A DNA stretch of 58,244 nucleotides from CALCKU01 sp964654665 (GCA_964654665.1 CAZZKV010000018.1:1-58244), one strand, 5' to 3'; shown: positions 8,574 to 18,306, counted from the stretch's first letter. The notes: generated by a model not told the origin, from the sequence alone. Numbers and translations are program-made.

Positions 8574-8638
8574 AGGTGGCTCCAGAAGTTTTTTTCTTAT
8601 GGATGGCCTAATTTACAATTAATTGCAAGTCTTCTGCT

Positions 8639-10063
8639 TTAGGGATTGATTGTTTCGGCGCTCATAACGGCTGAAGGTTGCGGTACAAATTCAATGACTT
8701 CGGCCTTGGAACGCAGATTGTCAATCTGTATGCGGCGATCTTTAAACGCCGGCATTTGCGTTTTAGCCAGCGGTTTACCCGATAATTGTGATAAACGACG
8801 AGGGTTTATTTTTTTGCCATTTAAATGGACTTCGTAATGCAAATGTGGCCCAGTTGAACGGCCTGTTGTCCCGACATACCCAATGACTTGATCTTGTTTT
8901 ACATATTTTCCGGCTCGGACTCCGCGGGCAAAAGATTTCAAATGGGCATAAGCTGTTTTATATCCATCCGTATGACGGATACGAATATAGTTTCCATAGC
9001 CGCCATAACGATTGGCCCGCTCTACAGTACCAGATCCTGCTGCAAGAATAGGTGTGCCGCGGGGCGCGGCAAAGTCAACACCTGCGTGCATTTTACGATA
9101 CCCAAGAATGGGGTGTTTACGGCGTCCATAGCTAGACGATAACCGCGCGCCATTAATTGGGGTTGCGCGCAATTTGCGTTTGGCTGTTTTCCCTTTGACG
9201 TCATAAAAATTTTCACGAGCTTTATTATCTGTGAATAGGTAATACTCCATTGTTTTCCCGCGTGGACTAAAACTTGTATAGAGTAAATCACCTGATTTTA
9301 TAATTTGCCCCTTATGGTCACGCGCGACTTCGAAGAACATTTCAAAATTATCACCCGGTTGAATATCGCGTTGAAAATCGACGGAATATTCATAAATATT
9401 TGCAAATTGTTGAATAACTTTATCCGGAGCGCCAAGACGGCTTGCATCCAGATATAGGCTGTTTTGAATATCAGCCCGAACTGTTACGCGATCCATTTTG
9501 AATTCGGCGTCCACTATTTCTGCTGTGAAACTATCGCCCTGGGAGGCCACGAAGACTGTTTGATCTAAACTCGGTTTGAAAATCATATGAGACAGATTGC
9601 CAGCCTCAAAATATAAATTAAATACTTGTCCGGCGCGTAAATTGCGAGGTTTATACACATTTGCCATCGCCGTTGTAACTCGGTGACTTTTCTGGCCTGT
9701 TAACCCATTGCGTTGCAATAATGGGCCCAAATTGTCTCCGGGTTTTAGCGTAACAGATTTATGCGTTATCGATGGCATTAACTCATTCTCCAAAAAGAGA
9801 TCATGGCGTGAAATGTCAATTGGATCTATTTTTGGTATGGCGGCTGTCGTGAATTCAGGTGTTGGCGTAGGGCCTCGCTGCGGTAAGATAGCTGCGCCGA
9901 TTAATAGAGCGCCAAAACCAACCGCCAAAAAACGGAAACGGTTTTCTTTATAAAGGCGTGTATTACTCATGGAAAAGAAAGCTTTTAAACGAATAGCAAA
10001 TTGATGCCCAATATGACCAGACCGGGCATCCAAAGAAGGGGTTTCACTATTTTTATCATTCAT
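8639..10063 (-). CDS. M23/LytM-type murein peptidase
   Basis: A 474-aa envelope protein of the peptidoglycan endopeptidase M23 family. A cytoplasmic N-terminus (about 1-40) is followed by one membrane anchor (FLAVGFGALLIGAAIL), a periplasmic region including a LysM-like or OapA-like segment (LKPGDNLGPLLQRNG), and the LytM domain in the last third. The zinc ligands are present: HAGVDFAAP and the terminal HLHYEV motif. Active LytM enzymes cut stem-peptide crosslinks, so this copy is probably catalytic rather than a degenerate activator. It is divergent from the YdbH-like gene. Confidence 0.93.
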   Translation of the reverse strand: MNDKNSETPSLDARSGHIGHQFAIRLKAFFSMSNTRLYKENRFRFLAVGFGALLIGAAILPQRGPTPTPEFTTAAIPKIDPIDISRHDLFLENELMPSITHKSVTLKPGDNLGPLLQRNGLTGQKSHRVTTAMANVYKPRNLRAGQVFNLYFEAGNLSHMIFKPSLDQTVFVASQGDSFTAEIVDAEFKMDRVTVRADIQNSLYLDASRLGAPDKVIQQFANIYEYSVDFQRDIQPGDNFEMFFEVARDHKGQIIKSGDLLYTSFSPRGKTMEYYLFTDNKARENFYDVKGKTAKRKLRATPINGARLSSSYGRRKHPILGYRKMHAGVDFAAPRGTPILAAGSGTVERANRYGGYGNYIRIRHTDGYKTAYAHLKSFARGVRAGKYVKQDQVIGYVGTTGRSTGPHLHYEVHLNGKKINPRRLSQLSGKPLAKTQMPAFKDRRIQIDNLRSKAEVIEFVPQPSAVMSAETINP

Positions 10064-10174
10064 GGAAACAAATCTCAGCTAGGGTCATATTTCAATAGCA
10101 GCCCGCACCCTGCCGCTCATGTCCTTATCTTTCGTTAACGATAAGTCTTCAAGTGTAAAATTCACAACAAATTA

Positions 10175-13100
10175 ATGGTGAACGACACCAAGAGCAGTTA
10201 TGAGCAGAGAATGAATGCTGTTTCCGATGCACCAATGGTCATGCTTTCTATGAGAAAACAGGGCCATCGCCGCCGTATTTTACGTATTATCGGTTGGTTT
10301 TTGGCCTTGCTGCTTATCCTGCTGGCTATAACGGCCTTATGGGTCTGGTCGAACCGGTACACACTTTTAGAGAACATTGCTGAGGATATCTTCGCGAGTG
10401 AGGGGGTAAAGGCCGATTTATCAATTGACTATATTGATCGTAATCAGGCGGTTTTGAAAAATATTTCCTTAATAGCCAATGGTGAGCCTTTTTTTGAGGC
10501 AGAGATGATTACGGCTCATTATAATTGGCGTGATGCATTGAACGGACAAATGACCAAATTGATATTGGACGGGCCTAAAATTACGACAAAGCTTGATGCT
10601 CACGGCAATATTATTGAAGGATGGATTCCGCCAAATAATAGTACGGATAATCAAAAGGAGAAATTTAAAGCCCCACCTGATGGCATTATTATACGCGGCG
10701 GCGAAATTGACCTTAAAAGTCCCTATGGACAGGCCTTAGGGGCACTTGAAGGGTATTTTTACTCTAATGATGAATTTCAGGCGGATGTAGCACTTAAATC
10801 TGCGGCGGTTAAGTTTGAAGGTTTACAGGCTGATATTACAGGGAATTTTACAATCAAGCAGTCAGAGGGTCGGCTTAATATTCCATCAGTTTTAAATGTC
10901 CGGCACATAAATCATCCTCGATTGGACGGAACGGACGTTGTTTTAACAACCTCATTGAACATTGCTTTCACGGAAGACAGTTTTGATATTAAAGGACCGG
11001 TTTCTGCACATTTTGATACACTTAAATCTGATAGTTTTATGGGTCAAAACGGACAAGTTCAGTGGGATGGAGCTTTAGTCCTATCGCGTTCGGGTTTCGA
11101 ACTTAATAAGGCGTTTGGAGACTGGGAGGTTCACGCGCGAACGCTCGCTATTATCAACCCCGATTTACAGGCAGATTTGGCACAAAAATTGACACTGTCC
11201 GAGATATTGAAAGCGACACCGATTACAGATGGTTTTAGTCCGTCACTCACACGGTCCCTGCATAAGATTATAGGCGGAAGCGCTATAACAGGTGCAGGGA
11301 AAATAGACTATGACCAACAAGATTTAAATATCTATTTAATATCGCCGGTTCAGTTTACCGCCGAACCATCTTTAATAATATACCCCGATAAAACTGATGC
11401 GCCGGCTTTTGTATTTGAGGTAGATACGCGTAAAGCCCAGATGAATTTTAACCTCGATATTACAGGTCAGCAGGCTTTATCCCTTTCCGATATGCGCTTG
11501 TCAGTGCAATCAGATAATAGGTTTCGTTTTATAGGGGTTGACCAGTTTTCTGCGAGAGCTCGTTCATATGAGACATGGACCGCTCGCCGCGACGCTATGT
11601 TATACCGTCTTGCTCCTTTCGATGCTGATATTAATTTTAAAACACAAAATGGTGTCCGCATAATAACTATGGAGGGAAAAATTGATTATAGCGGCCCTTT
11701 GCCGGGGGGGGTTACGGCAGGGTTGAAAACGGGCGGAACTATGAAGGCCCATATGACGGATACAGGTACAGATTTATATTATGCGCCTAGTTCATTCCCC
11801 CGTATTGCAATAGATAAGTGGGACACGCAAACGGGATGGATTGCGCATAATCTCGCTTTTGACTTGGATGGAACAGATAGATTAATGCGTAAAAATGACG
11901 ACGGTCTTTTGATTGTGGCAGACCTCAAGGATATGTCCTTTGATCTGAGAAACCCTGAAGACGGTCATGCGCTACATTTTAACATGACCACATTGTCAGC
12001 CAAAGGTGAGATAGGCAAAGATCAATATTGGCAATTGAATGCTGCTGATACGCATATGACCTCCGATACCTTACCGGGACCGGGAACCAATATTTTCGCT
12101 GATTACGGAGCTTTAACCCTGCAGCGAGTTGAAGGTAAAGCAATTGAGTTTGATTTAACCTCGCCTAATGTGAAAGCGGAAACGCGAGCCATTCAGGCTA
12201 ATAATATGTCCGTATCAATTTCAGGAACGCCTGATAATTTTATTTTGGATTATGATAAAGGGACGGCGCGTTTTCCAACCAATGAATTGCCTGAATTACC
12301 CGTGACCGGACAGGCCGTTTATACTGGCGGAGTGTGGCGCGGGAATGCGAAAACTTTTCTGCCTAAAGCCCCTGAAACGCCTGTCGATATTCTCTATACA
12401 TTTCAAGATGGTATTGCTGAAGCTGATGTTTTGATTAATGAATTGTTTTTCACACCAAAAGGGTTGCAACCACAAACGCTTATTTCGGCCTTACGGGGTA
12501 AGATTGCTGATGTCTCTGGCCGTGCCGAGGCAAAGTTTTTTATACGTTATGAACCGGGTATGCCGCTTATTTCACATGGTAGTGCTTCTCTGGTTGATAT
12601 GGCGATGGGAACTTTGCCGGGTCCGCTTTCGGGAATGAATACGCAATTAGAATTCAGTTCTCTCTTCCCATTGAAAACCCGGGGACGACAACACATGGCT
12701 TTAGATAATTTTGATCCGGGAATTCCGTTAGCAGATGGCGAAATCGAATTTGAAATTATTCCGGATGGAGCTAAAATATATTCCGCACAATGGCCACTTG
12801 GCAATGGTGCAATATCTCTGGACCCATTGATATGGCGCTATAGTGCAAAGGAAAACCGCGTAACCATGCGCATTATTGATGTAGCTTTAGGTGAATTTAT
12901 CAAGACGCTTGGAGCGGGTAAATTAGATGCGACCGGTAATATTACTGGCGTTTTCCCAATTGTTATGCGCGGCATTGATGTGCGGGTTGAAGGTGGGCGG
13001 ATTGATGTGAAAAATGGTGGTGTTATTCGCTATAAAGGGCCACGGTCTCCCAATTTACCGCAACAAGATAAAAATCGGGAAATCGTGCAAGAGGCCGTTA

Positions 13101-13435
13101 ATTTATTTAGACAAATTTCAAAAGATAAAGATATAGCAGATGGCAACACAACCGATGGATCGGTTCAAATATCTGATTTAGCGTTCGATGCGTTGCGCGA
13201 GTTTAAGTATGATAAATTATGGGCCGCAGTGGATGGGCCTTTGGATGGATCAATTGATATTGGTTTAGTGTTTAATGGTTATAACAAACAGGTGCTTGGG
13301 GGGCAGCCTTTTACATTCGATGTTACATTACAGGGCGAGCTTTTAAATATTTTGCGGAGTTTTAATCAAAGCCAATATATTGATCAGGCTATCTCTGAAA
13401 ATAGGTTATCTAGACGCGCGGCCCAATTACCATAA
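10175..13435 (+). CDS. YdbH-like intermembrane transport protein
   Basis: A 1086-aa protein with a short cytoplasmic N-terminus, one membrane helix (about 33-56, IIGWFLALLLILLAITALWV) and a very long beta-rich periplasmic part. The C-terminal ~150 residues (GNITGVFPIVMRG, LDGSIDIGLVFNGYN, FTFDVTLQGELLNIL) match the YdbH/dicarboxylate-transport domain of the AsmA-like superfamily. In E. coli the family helps move phospholipids between the membranes. The start may be ATG 10175 or ATG 10211, the latter with GAG upstream. No YnbE-like lipoprotein partner is seen downstream; a hairpin follows at once. Confidence 0.8.
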   Translation: MVNDTKSSYEQRMNAVSDAPMVMLSMRKQGHRRRILRIIGWFLALLLILLAITALWVWSNRYTLLENIAEDIFASEGVKADLSIDYIDRNQAVLKNISLIANGEPFFEAEMITAHYNWRDALNGQMTKLILDGPKITTKLDAHGNIIEGWIPPNNSTDNQKEKFKAPPDGIIIRGGEIDLKSPYGQALGALEGYFYSNDEFQADVALKSAAVKFEGLQADITGNFTIKQSEGRLNIPSVLNVRHINHPRLDGTDVVLTTSLNIAFTEDSFDIKGPVSAHFDTLKSDSFMGQNGQVQWDGALVLSRSGFELNKAFGDWEVHARTLAIINPDLQADLAQKLTLSEILKATPITDGFSPSLTRSLHKIIGGSAITGAGKIDYDQQDLNIYLISPVQFTAEPSLIIYPDKTDAPAFVFEVDTRKAQMNFNLDITGQQALSLSDMRLSVQSDNRFRFIGVDQFSARARSYETWTARRDAMLYRLAPFDADINFKTQNGVRIITMEGKIDYSGPLPGGVTAGLKTGGTMKAHMTDTGTDLYYAPSSFPRIAIDKWDTQTGWIAHNLAFDLDGTDRLMRKNDDGLLIVADLKDMSFDLRNPEDGHALHFNMTTLSAKGEIGKDQYWQLNAADTHMTSDTLPGPGTNIFADYGALTLQRVEGKAIEFDLTSPNVKAETRAIQANNMSVSISGTPDNFILDYDKGTARFPTNELPELPVTGQAVYTGGVWRGNAKTFLPKAPETPVDILYTFQDGIAEADVLINELFFTPKGLQPQTLISALRGKIADVSGRAEAKFFIRYEPGMPLISHGSASLVDMAMGTLPGPLSGMNTQLEFSSLFPLKTRGRQHMALDNFDPGIPLADGEIEFEIIPDGAKIYSAQWPLGNGAISLDPLIWRYSAKENRVTMRIIDVALGEFIKTLGAGKLDATGNITGVFPIVMRGIDVRVEGGRIDVKNGGVIRYKGPRSPNLPQQDKNREIVQEAVNLFRQISKDKDIADGNTTDGSVQISDLAFDALREFKYDKLWAAVDGPLDGSIDIGLVFNGYNKQVLGGQPFTFDVTLQGELLNILRSFNQSQYIDQAISENRLSRRAAQLP

Positions 13436-13456
13436 AAAAGCACCCGAAAGGGTGCT
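13433..13456 (-). terminator. terminator between YdbH-like gene and DUF4167 gene
   Basis: GCACCC and GGGTGC pair around GAAA/TTTC. On the minus strand the stem runs into six T, so it is a strong terminator for the leftward DUF4167 gene. On the plus strand the following TATATTTTAT is poorer, so it may also work weakly for the YdbH-like gene. Confidence 0.8.
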
Positions 13457-13495
13457 ATATTTTATCAACCGAGTAGAAAATTCTGGTCTACCGAT

Positions 13496-14044
13496 TTACT
13501 CTGCTGCATCCACGGTTTCGGTTTCTGCTTTTTTTCGGGTAGGAGCTCGGCGTCGACGTTTTGGTTTCTCAGACTGGGCGTCACTGGCGTCACTTTCTAT
13601 ATCTAGTTGCGGTTCAATAACGTCTAATCCCGAATTGTCCGATTTATTCGTCTTTTGAGCTTCTTGATCCGTATTCTCTTCCGTAGATTTATTGCGTATA
13701 CGTGGCGGGTAACGGCGCCCTTTATTGTTCTCGCGATTATTGTTCGAGTCATCGTCATTATTATTATCCCCGCGTTCAGCACGAGCTGCTTCGGCTTCTT
13801 CCCGAGCCGCCTGTTTGGCTTCTTCTTGTGCATTCATCACACGTAGATAGTGTTCGGCGTGTTGGCGTAAATTTTCAGCTTTAACTCGATTCCCTGAAGA
13901 AGCGGCATCCCGTGCCAAGGCAACATATTTATCGTGAACCTGTGTAGCCGAGCCGCGCACTTTTACATCGGGTCCACTGCTATCCATTTGGCGATTGCCA
14001 TGGTTTTTATTATTATTCCGGCCTCGGCCGCGTTGGCGTTTCAT
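13496..14044 (-). CDS. DUF4167-domain protein, putative RNA/ribosome associated
   Basis: The N-terminus MKRQRGRGRNNN and the helical segment KVRGSATQVHDKYVALARDAASSGNRVKAENLRQHAEHY (read in parts) identify DUF4167, an alphaproteobacterial family of unknown function. The rest is low complexity: Asn/Asp-rich, then an acidic and a final Arg/Lys-rich block (PKRRRRAPTRKK). ATG 14044 is chosen because TAGGA precedes it by about six bases and the family begins there; an ATG 11 codons upstream (14077) is the alternative. prmC lies upstream on the same strand, a common arrangement in the class. Confidence 0.85.
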   Translation of the reverse strand: MKRQRGRGRNNNKNHGNRQMDSSGPDVKVRGSATQVHDKYVALARDAASSGNRVKAENLRQHAEHYLRVMNAQEEAKQAAREEAEAARAERGDNNNDDDSNNNRENNKGRRYPPRIRNKSTEENTDQEAQKTNKSDNSGLDVIEPQLDIESDASDAQSEKPKRRRRAPTRKKAETETVDAAE

Positions 14045-14194
14045 AAAACGTCCTACCTTGTGATAGATTCCCGACATGTCTCACCACCCTTTGGTAGACC
14101 ATTTTAATGTTCGGGTTGTGCAGGGCCATCGCTAATATCGATGCCTCTTACACTTTTTAAGTAGCAAATGTTTTGCCTGCTGCAAAGTCTTTTT

Positions 14195-15100
14195 TTAGAG
14201 AATTTTCTTAATAGGCATTGTAGCCCAAATAACCCGATCATGATTTGATAGATCTTTATGGCATGTAATATCTCTAAAGCCATTTGTAGTTAAAAGTGTA
14301 GTAACGCTGTCTTTTTGATCATATCCAATTTCTAAAGCTATGTGCCCTTTCGGTGTTAAATAAGCTGCGGCTTGTGCTGCAATTATACGGTAAGCCTCTA
14401 ATCCATCATCACCGCCAGACAAGGCCAAGATTGGGTCAAAACAAGCGACCTCTTTTTGTAATACCGCCATAGCTTTACTATCAATATAAGGAGGGTTGGA
14501 TATAATAAGATCATATTTATCCGTCACTTGGTTAAACCAATGACTCTGCGTAAATGCAACTCTATTGGTCAGTTCGAGTAAAGCCGCATTCTCACGGGCT
14601 GTTTTTATTGCATCGCGCGATATATCAGTTGCATGGGCCTGTATATGGGGGCATTCGGATAGTAAGGTTAGAATAATAGCGCCACTCCCTGTGCCCATAT
14701 CAAGAACATTTGGTTTTTTTTTGGATTTTAATATTGGCACAGCTAAATCGATTAAGAGCTCTGTTTCCGGCCGTGGGGAGAGAACTTGCTGATTCACAAT
14801 GAACTTGCGCCCATAAAATTCACGATAGCCTAAGATATAATCGATGGGCTCGCCCGATAAGCGGCGCTGGATATATTTTTTAAGAATATCAATGTCTTGA
14901 GAAGGTAACGGATCGGTCTCTTTTGCAATTAAGGCTGCGTGGTCAATGCCAGTAGCGGCCATAATTAACAGCCGAGCATCTAATTGCGGCGTATCGAAAT
15001 CGGCGGCACGAAATAAACGCGTGATATGCAAATAGGCTGACTTTAAATCCAGTGCTTGAAATGAGTCAAAGCGAAGCCATAGATCAGGGAGTGATATCAT
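14195..15100 (-). CDS. prmC: peptide chain release factor glutamine methyltransferase
   Basis: SAM-dependent enzyme that methylates the Gln of the GGQ motif of RF1 and RF2. The helical N-domain shows DTPQLDARLLI. The Rossmann SAM site is LDMGTGSGAIILTLL and the catalytic substrate motif is SNPPYID. Length (301 aa) is typical. prfA, the usual upstream neighbour, is not here; a thioredoxin-like lipoprotein gene precedes it by 20 bases. Confidence 0.95.
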   Translation of the reverse strand: MISLPDLWLRFDSFQALDLKSAYLHITRLFRAADFDTPQLDARLLIMAATGIDHAALIAKETDPLPSQDIDILKKYIQRRLSGEPIDYILGYREFYGRKFIVNQQVLSPRPETELLIDLAVPILKSKKKPNVLDMGTGSGAIILTLLSECPHIQAHATDISRDAIKTARENAALLELTNRVAFTQSHWFNQVTDKYDLIISNPPYIDSKAMAVLQKEVACFDPILALSGGDDGLEAYRIIAAQAAAYLTPKGHIALEIGYDQKDSVTTLLTTNGFRDITCHKDLSNHDRVIWATMPIKKIL

Positions 15101-15120
15101 GCCCCGCTTTAAACTGAGGG

Positions 15121-15576
15121 TTAAGAGGCTGCAACAGCCTCTTTGACAGCCATAACAATGGCTTTTGCATTAAAGGATTTATCAACTTTTTTCAAAACAG
15201 TTTGATCATCGATATCCACTAATAATAATTGCCCAGTTTTTACCTTTCCATTTAAATAGGTCTTGACAGCTTTACCTACGCCTGCGGCCTCTGCAGCTAG
15301 ATAAAATTCATTATCATTTTTGGCCGTATAATCCAGTGTTACAAACTCTACAGTGTTAAATGGAATCATTTTTTGCGCTACCTTGACGGTTGGGTCGAGT
15401 ACTTTGCAGCTCCCACACCAATCCGCGTAAATTAAAACCGCTTTTGTTTTCGCATTTGTAACTGTCTGCACAGTTGCAGTCGTGTCTTTAACAGATTGAG
15501 TTGATGTGTTTGCTTGGGAACAAGCCCCTAATATCATACTAATGGCGATAGTTGGCAAAATTAGATGGTTTTTCAT
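15121..15576 (-). CDS. thioredoxin-fold lipoprotein
   Basis: A 151-aa periplasmic protein anchored by lipid: signal peptide with lipobox LGAC (Cys near residue 19). The thioredoxin-like active site is ADWCGSCK (CxxC, about residues 52-57), the fold otherwise being short and divergent. DYTAKNDNEFYLAAEAAGV fits the second half of the family. It probably acts as a thiol-disulfide reductase or copper-related thioredoxin-like protein; the partner is unknown. AAGGATA lies before its start. Confidence 0.85.
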   Translation of the reverse strand: MKNHLILPTIAISMILGACSQANTSTQSVKDTTATVQTVTNAKTKAVLIYADWCGSCKVLDPTVKVAQKMIPFNTVEFVTLDYTAKNDNEFYLAAEAAGVGKAVKTYLNGKVKTGQLLLVDIDDQTVLKKVDKSFNAKAIVMAVKEAVAAS

Positions 15577-15640
15577 AAAAATATCCTTTGCGGTATCGTA
15601 ACACTGGCAGATTTAATTAGCCCTTCAATTTATTGTGATA

Positions 15641-16411
15641 TTATAGCGGCAGTTTTAATATCTCTTCAATGCATGCTGTCAGTTTAGATAAATCACTGGT
15701 GCGCGATAGGCTATGATCGCCTGATTTAACCAGCGTGTAAGTCACATCTGTACTTTCCATCGCGTCAACGAGTTTACGAGAGTGTGAGGGCGGAACAATT
15801 GTGTCCATCCCGCCCTGCAGGATACGCACAGGGCCAGTAAAGTTAATTGGGCTATCTAATATTTGCCGGGTTCGGCCATCTTCTATGAGTGTTTGGCTAT
15901 ATTCATAAGGTTCGCCATAATCAGAGGGTTCAAAGACGCTACCAGTTTGTTCTAAGATTTTACGTTTATCGTCACTCCAGTTTTCCCATATTAATTTTTC
16001 TGTAAAATCTGGAGCCGGGGCGATGAGAACAAGTGCTTTTATGTGTTCTGGTCTGTCTAACGCAGCTAATATTGCCGCCCAGCCGCCCATAGAAGACCCA
16101 ATTAATATAATCTTGCCTGTTGTTAAATCGTCAATAATTTGAACAATATCGCGGCTCCAGCGACTTATGGTACCATTGCGAAACTGTCCTGTGCTGGCCC
16201 CATGTCCAAAATAATCAAACCGAATATAACCATGGTTATTTTTTTGAGCCCAATTATGTAGATGAGTGGCTTTGCCGCCTTTCATGTCCGATTTTAAACC
16301 GCCGCACCAAATGAGGGTGGGGCTTGCGCCCATGTGGCGTTTATAAGCGATGGTTTCGTATTGGCTTCCTGCAAAACCGGGGGCTTGTAAAAACTCTCGC
16401 TTGTCCGTCAT
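15641..16411 (-). CDS. alpha/beta hydrolase
   Basis: A 256-aa cytoplasmic serine hydrolase. The nucleophile elbow is GSSMGG (Ser near residue 104), the acid is probably Asp in GGMDTIVPP, and the His lies in SGDHSLSR near the C-terminus. The pattern RFDYFGHGASTG before the elbow is typical of small esterases/thioesterases of the ABHD10-like type, but the substrate cannot be read. Its start codon is only 23 bases from the divergent GT4 gene. Confidence 0.88.
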   Translation of the reverse strand: MTDKREFLQAPGFAGSQYETIAYKRHMGASPTLIWCGGLKSDMKGGKATHLHNWAQKNNHGYIRFDYFGHGASTGQFRNGTISRWSRDIVQIIDDLTTGKIILIGSSMGGWAAILAALDRPEHIKALVLIAPAPDFTEKLIWENWSDDKRKILEQTGSVFEPSDYGEPYEYSQTLIEDGRTRQILDSPINFTGPVRILQGGMDTIVPPSHSRKLVDAMESTDVTYTLVKSGDHSLSRTSDLSKLTACIEEILKLPL

Positions 16412-16434
16412 GGTAAAGGCTCTAATAAGGGCAT

Positions 16435-17565
16435 ATGAATATTTTGCAAATCGCGCCCGAACTTAATGCGGGAGGGGTAGAGCGTACAACCCTAGAAATT
16501 GCCGCTGCGCTTATTGATGAAGGCCATGGGGCTCATATTGGTAGTTCAGGTGGGCGGATGGAGCAGAAATTGATCACTATGGGGGGGCAGTTACATCGCT
16601 ATAATGCAAGCAGTAAGAATATTTTGCATTTACTTGGGCATATTAAATATCTGAGTGCCATTATTCAACGCAACAATATTGATATTGTTCATGCCCGCTC
16701 GCGCGCACCAGCATGGGCTGCTTATTATGCTGCGCAGAAAATGCAGATAGGATTTATCACTACCTATCACGGGGTTTATAATGGTCAGTCTAAACTAAAA
16801 CGGTTTTACAATAGTATTATGGCCCGTGGTGATTTTGTTATTGCAAATTCGCATTATACGGCGAATCATATTTCCCAGACGCATGGCGTGCCTGATGAGC
16901 GTATTCGTATTATTCCGCGCGGCGTTGATTTATCCCATTTTACGGAAACAGTACCCCAAGGCCGGATAGATAAAATTCGGGCTCATTGGCGGGCATTTGG
17001 CCTTTTGCCTCTTGATCATACTATTCTGTTGCTGCCTGGACGCTTAACACGCTGGAAAGGACAATTAGATGCGATTCAAGCCATGCAAGGGATAAGCGGC
17101 GTGACATTGGTTCTGCAAGGCGATGAGCAGGGCCGGACCCAATATATGCAAGAATTGCAGCGCGCAATTGCGCACTATGCCCCAGAGGCAGTTATTATCG
17201 CCCCGCACCATATAGACATGCCCGCCGCCTATAGCGCCGCGGATATGGTTCTCTCCGCATCCACAGACCCAGAAGCTTTCGGCCGAGTTACAGCCGAAGC
17301 TTGCGCGATGGGGCGATATACAATTGCTACGGCCCATGGGGGTTCGGTTGAAATTTTACGAAACGGCCAATTGGGCACGCTTATTCGCCCGGGTGATCCT
17401 CATGTCATGCGTTCAGCTATACGAATGGGTCGCGATTTGGGGCCGAAAGGGCGCGCTGTTAAGAGCCAAGAAGCTAAACATATTATTCGAAAGCAATACC
17501 CTATAACGGAAATGTGCCGCAAAACTCTCTCTGTTTATAAAGACCGGCTTAAGGTAAAACTCTGA
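16435..17565 (+). CDS. GT4-family glycosyltransferase
   Basis: A 376-aa GT-B fold glycosyltransferase. The N-terminal signature is QIAPELNAGGVERTTLEIA, and the donor-binding C-domain shows LLPGRLTRWKGQLDAI, SASTDPEAFGRVTAEACAMG and the Glu-containing loop of GT4 enzymes. Such enzymes build lipopolysaccharide or exopolysaccharide sugars at the cytoplasmic face; the sugar and acceptor are unknown. ATG 16435 follows AAGG by four bases. No other polysaccharide genes are adjacent. Confidence 0.92.
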   Translation: MNILQIAPELNAGGVERTTLEIAAALIDEGHGAHIGSSGGRMEQKLITMGGQLHRYNASSKNILHLLGHIKYLSAIIQRNNIDIVHARSRAPAWAAYYAAQKMQIGFITTYHGVYNGQSKLKRFYNSIMARGDFVIANSHYTANHISQTHGVPDERIRIIPRGVDLSHFTETVPQGRIDKIRAHWRAFGLLPLDHTILLLPGRLTRWKGQLDAIQAMQGISGVTLVLQGDEQGRTQYMQELQRAIAHYAPEAVIIAPHHIDMPAAYSAADMVLSASTDPEAFGRVTAEACAMGRYTIATAHGGSVEILRNGQLGTLIRPGDPHVMRSAIRMGRDLGPKGRAVKSQEAKHIIRKQYPITEMCRKTLSVYKDRLKVKL

Positions 17566-17574
17566 AAGGGTGAT

Positions 17575-17602
17575 TTGACGCTTGAAAATTCTCTTTTACT
17601 AT
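17575..17602 (+). promoter_or_regulatory. probable infC promoter
   Basis: TTGACG (17575-17580), a 16-base spacer and TACTAT (17597-17602). It gives a short leader of about 40 bases before the infC start. Confidence 0.45.
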
Positions 17603-17647
17603 CGCATATTCCTTGTTTCACGATGAACTGCTTAAGGAGATATTGGC

Positions 17648-18184
17648 ATCGCTAGACGACCCCTCGCTGCGCCCCCCAAAAATAAAGGGCCACGCATCAA
17701 CCGGGATATCACATCCCCCACTGTCCTTCTCATTACAGAAACCGGCGAAAAGCGCGGCAAAGTCTCGATCGATGAAGCCTTAGCGGCTGCCGCGGCTGCA
17801 GGACTTGATTTGGTAGAAGTGGCACCCAATCCGGAAGCACCGGTTGTTAAAATTTTGGACTATGGAAAAGTTCGGTTTGAAAATCAAAAGAAGAAGGCCG
17901 CCGCCAGAAAACGCCAAAAAACGCAAGATGTTAAAGAAATCAAAATGCGTCCTAATATTGATACGCATGATTATCAGGTCAAAGCCAAGGCTATGACCCG
18001 GTTTTTTGAACGTGGCGATAAGGTTAAGGTAACAATCCGGTTTCGGGGACGCGAAATGGCCCATATGGATCGTGGTACAAATTTACTTAACCGTGTCAAA
18101 GAAGATTTCGAAGATTTGGCTAAAGTTGAGTTTGAACCTAAAACTGAAGGCAGGCTTATGACCATGGTTCTGGCGCCGCGCTAA
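17648..18184 (+). CDS. infC: translation initiation factor IF-3 (AUC start)
   Basis: IF3 binds the 30S subunit, blocks premature subunit joining and rejects wrong start codons. The family N-terminus ARRPLAAPPKNKGPRINRDI is in frame but no ATG, GTG or TTG lies before it. The strong site AAGGAGA (17634-17640) is eight bases ahead of ATC 17648, giving a 178-aa protein of normal length. ATT 17642 is only two bases from GGAG and is less likely. E. coli infC uses AUU and is autoregulated by IF3 through it. The first ATG in frame (17810) would cut off the N-domain. Ends with KTEGRLMTMVLAPR, typical. rpmI-rplT are not downstream. Confidence 0.95.
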   Translation: MARRPLAAPPKNKGPRINRDITSPTVLLITETGEKRGKVSIDEALAAAAAAGLDLVEVAPNPEAPVVKILDYGKVRFENQKKKAAARKRQKTQDVKEIKMRPNIDTHDYQVKAKAMTRFFERGDKVKVTIRFRGREMAHMDRGTNLLNRVKEDFEDLAKVEFEPKTEGRLMTMVLAPR

Positions 18185-18222
18185 CATCCTTTACTACCGC
18201 CACTACCGACTTATATAGGAAA

Positions 18223-18250
18223 AGAGGCTGATATGATGATCAAAGCCTCT
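18223..18250. repeat. hairpin after infC
   Basis: AGAGGC (18223-18228) faces GCCTCT (18245-18250), with an inner TGAT/ATCA stem. On the plus strand there is no T run; on the minus strand the stem is followed by TTTT. It may be the 3' end signal of infC or a further minus-strand terminator. Confidence 0.4.
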
Positions 18251-18269
18251 ATATTAACATTCAGACGAT

Positions 18270-18306
18270 AAAAAAACGGGCCGACACCGTTCCTGTCGAC
18301 CCGTTT
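18270..18306 (-). terminator. strong minus-strand terminator (third in the cluster)
   Basis: A 13-bp stem (18274-18286 with 18294-18306) is followed on the minus strand by seven T. The single non-Watson-Crick pair is C-A on the plus strand but G-U on the minus strand, so the structure fits minus-strand RNA better. It could also act weakly for infC. Confidence 0.7.
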
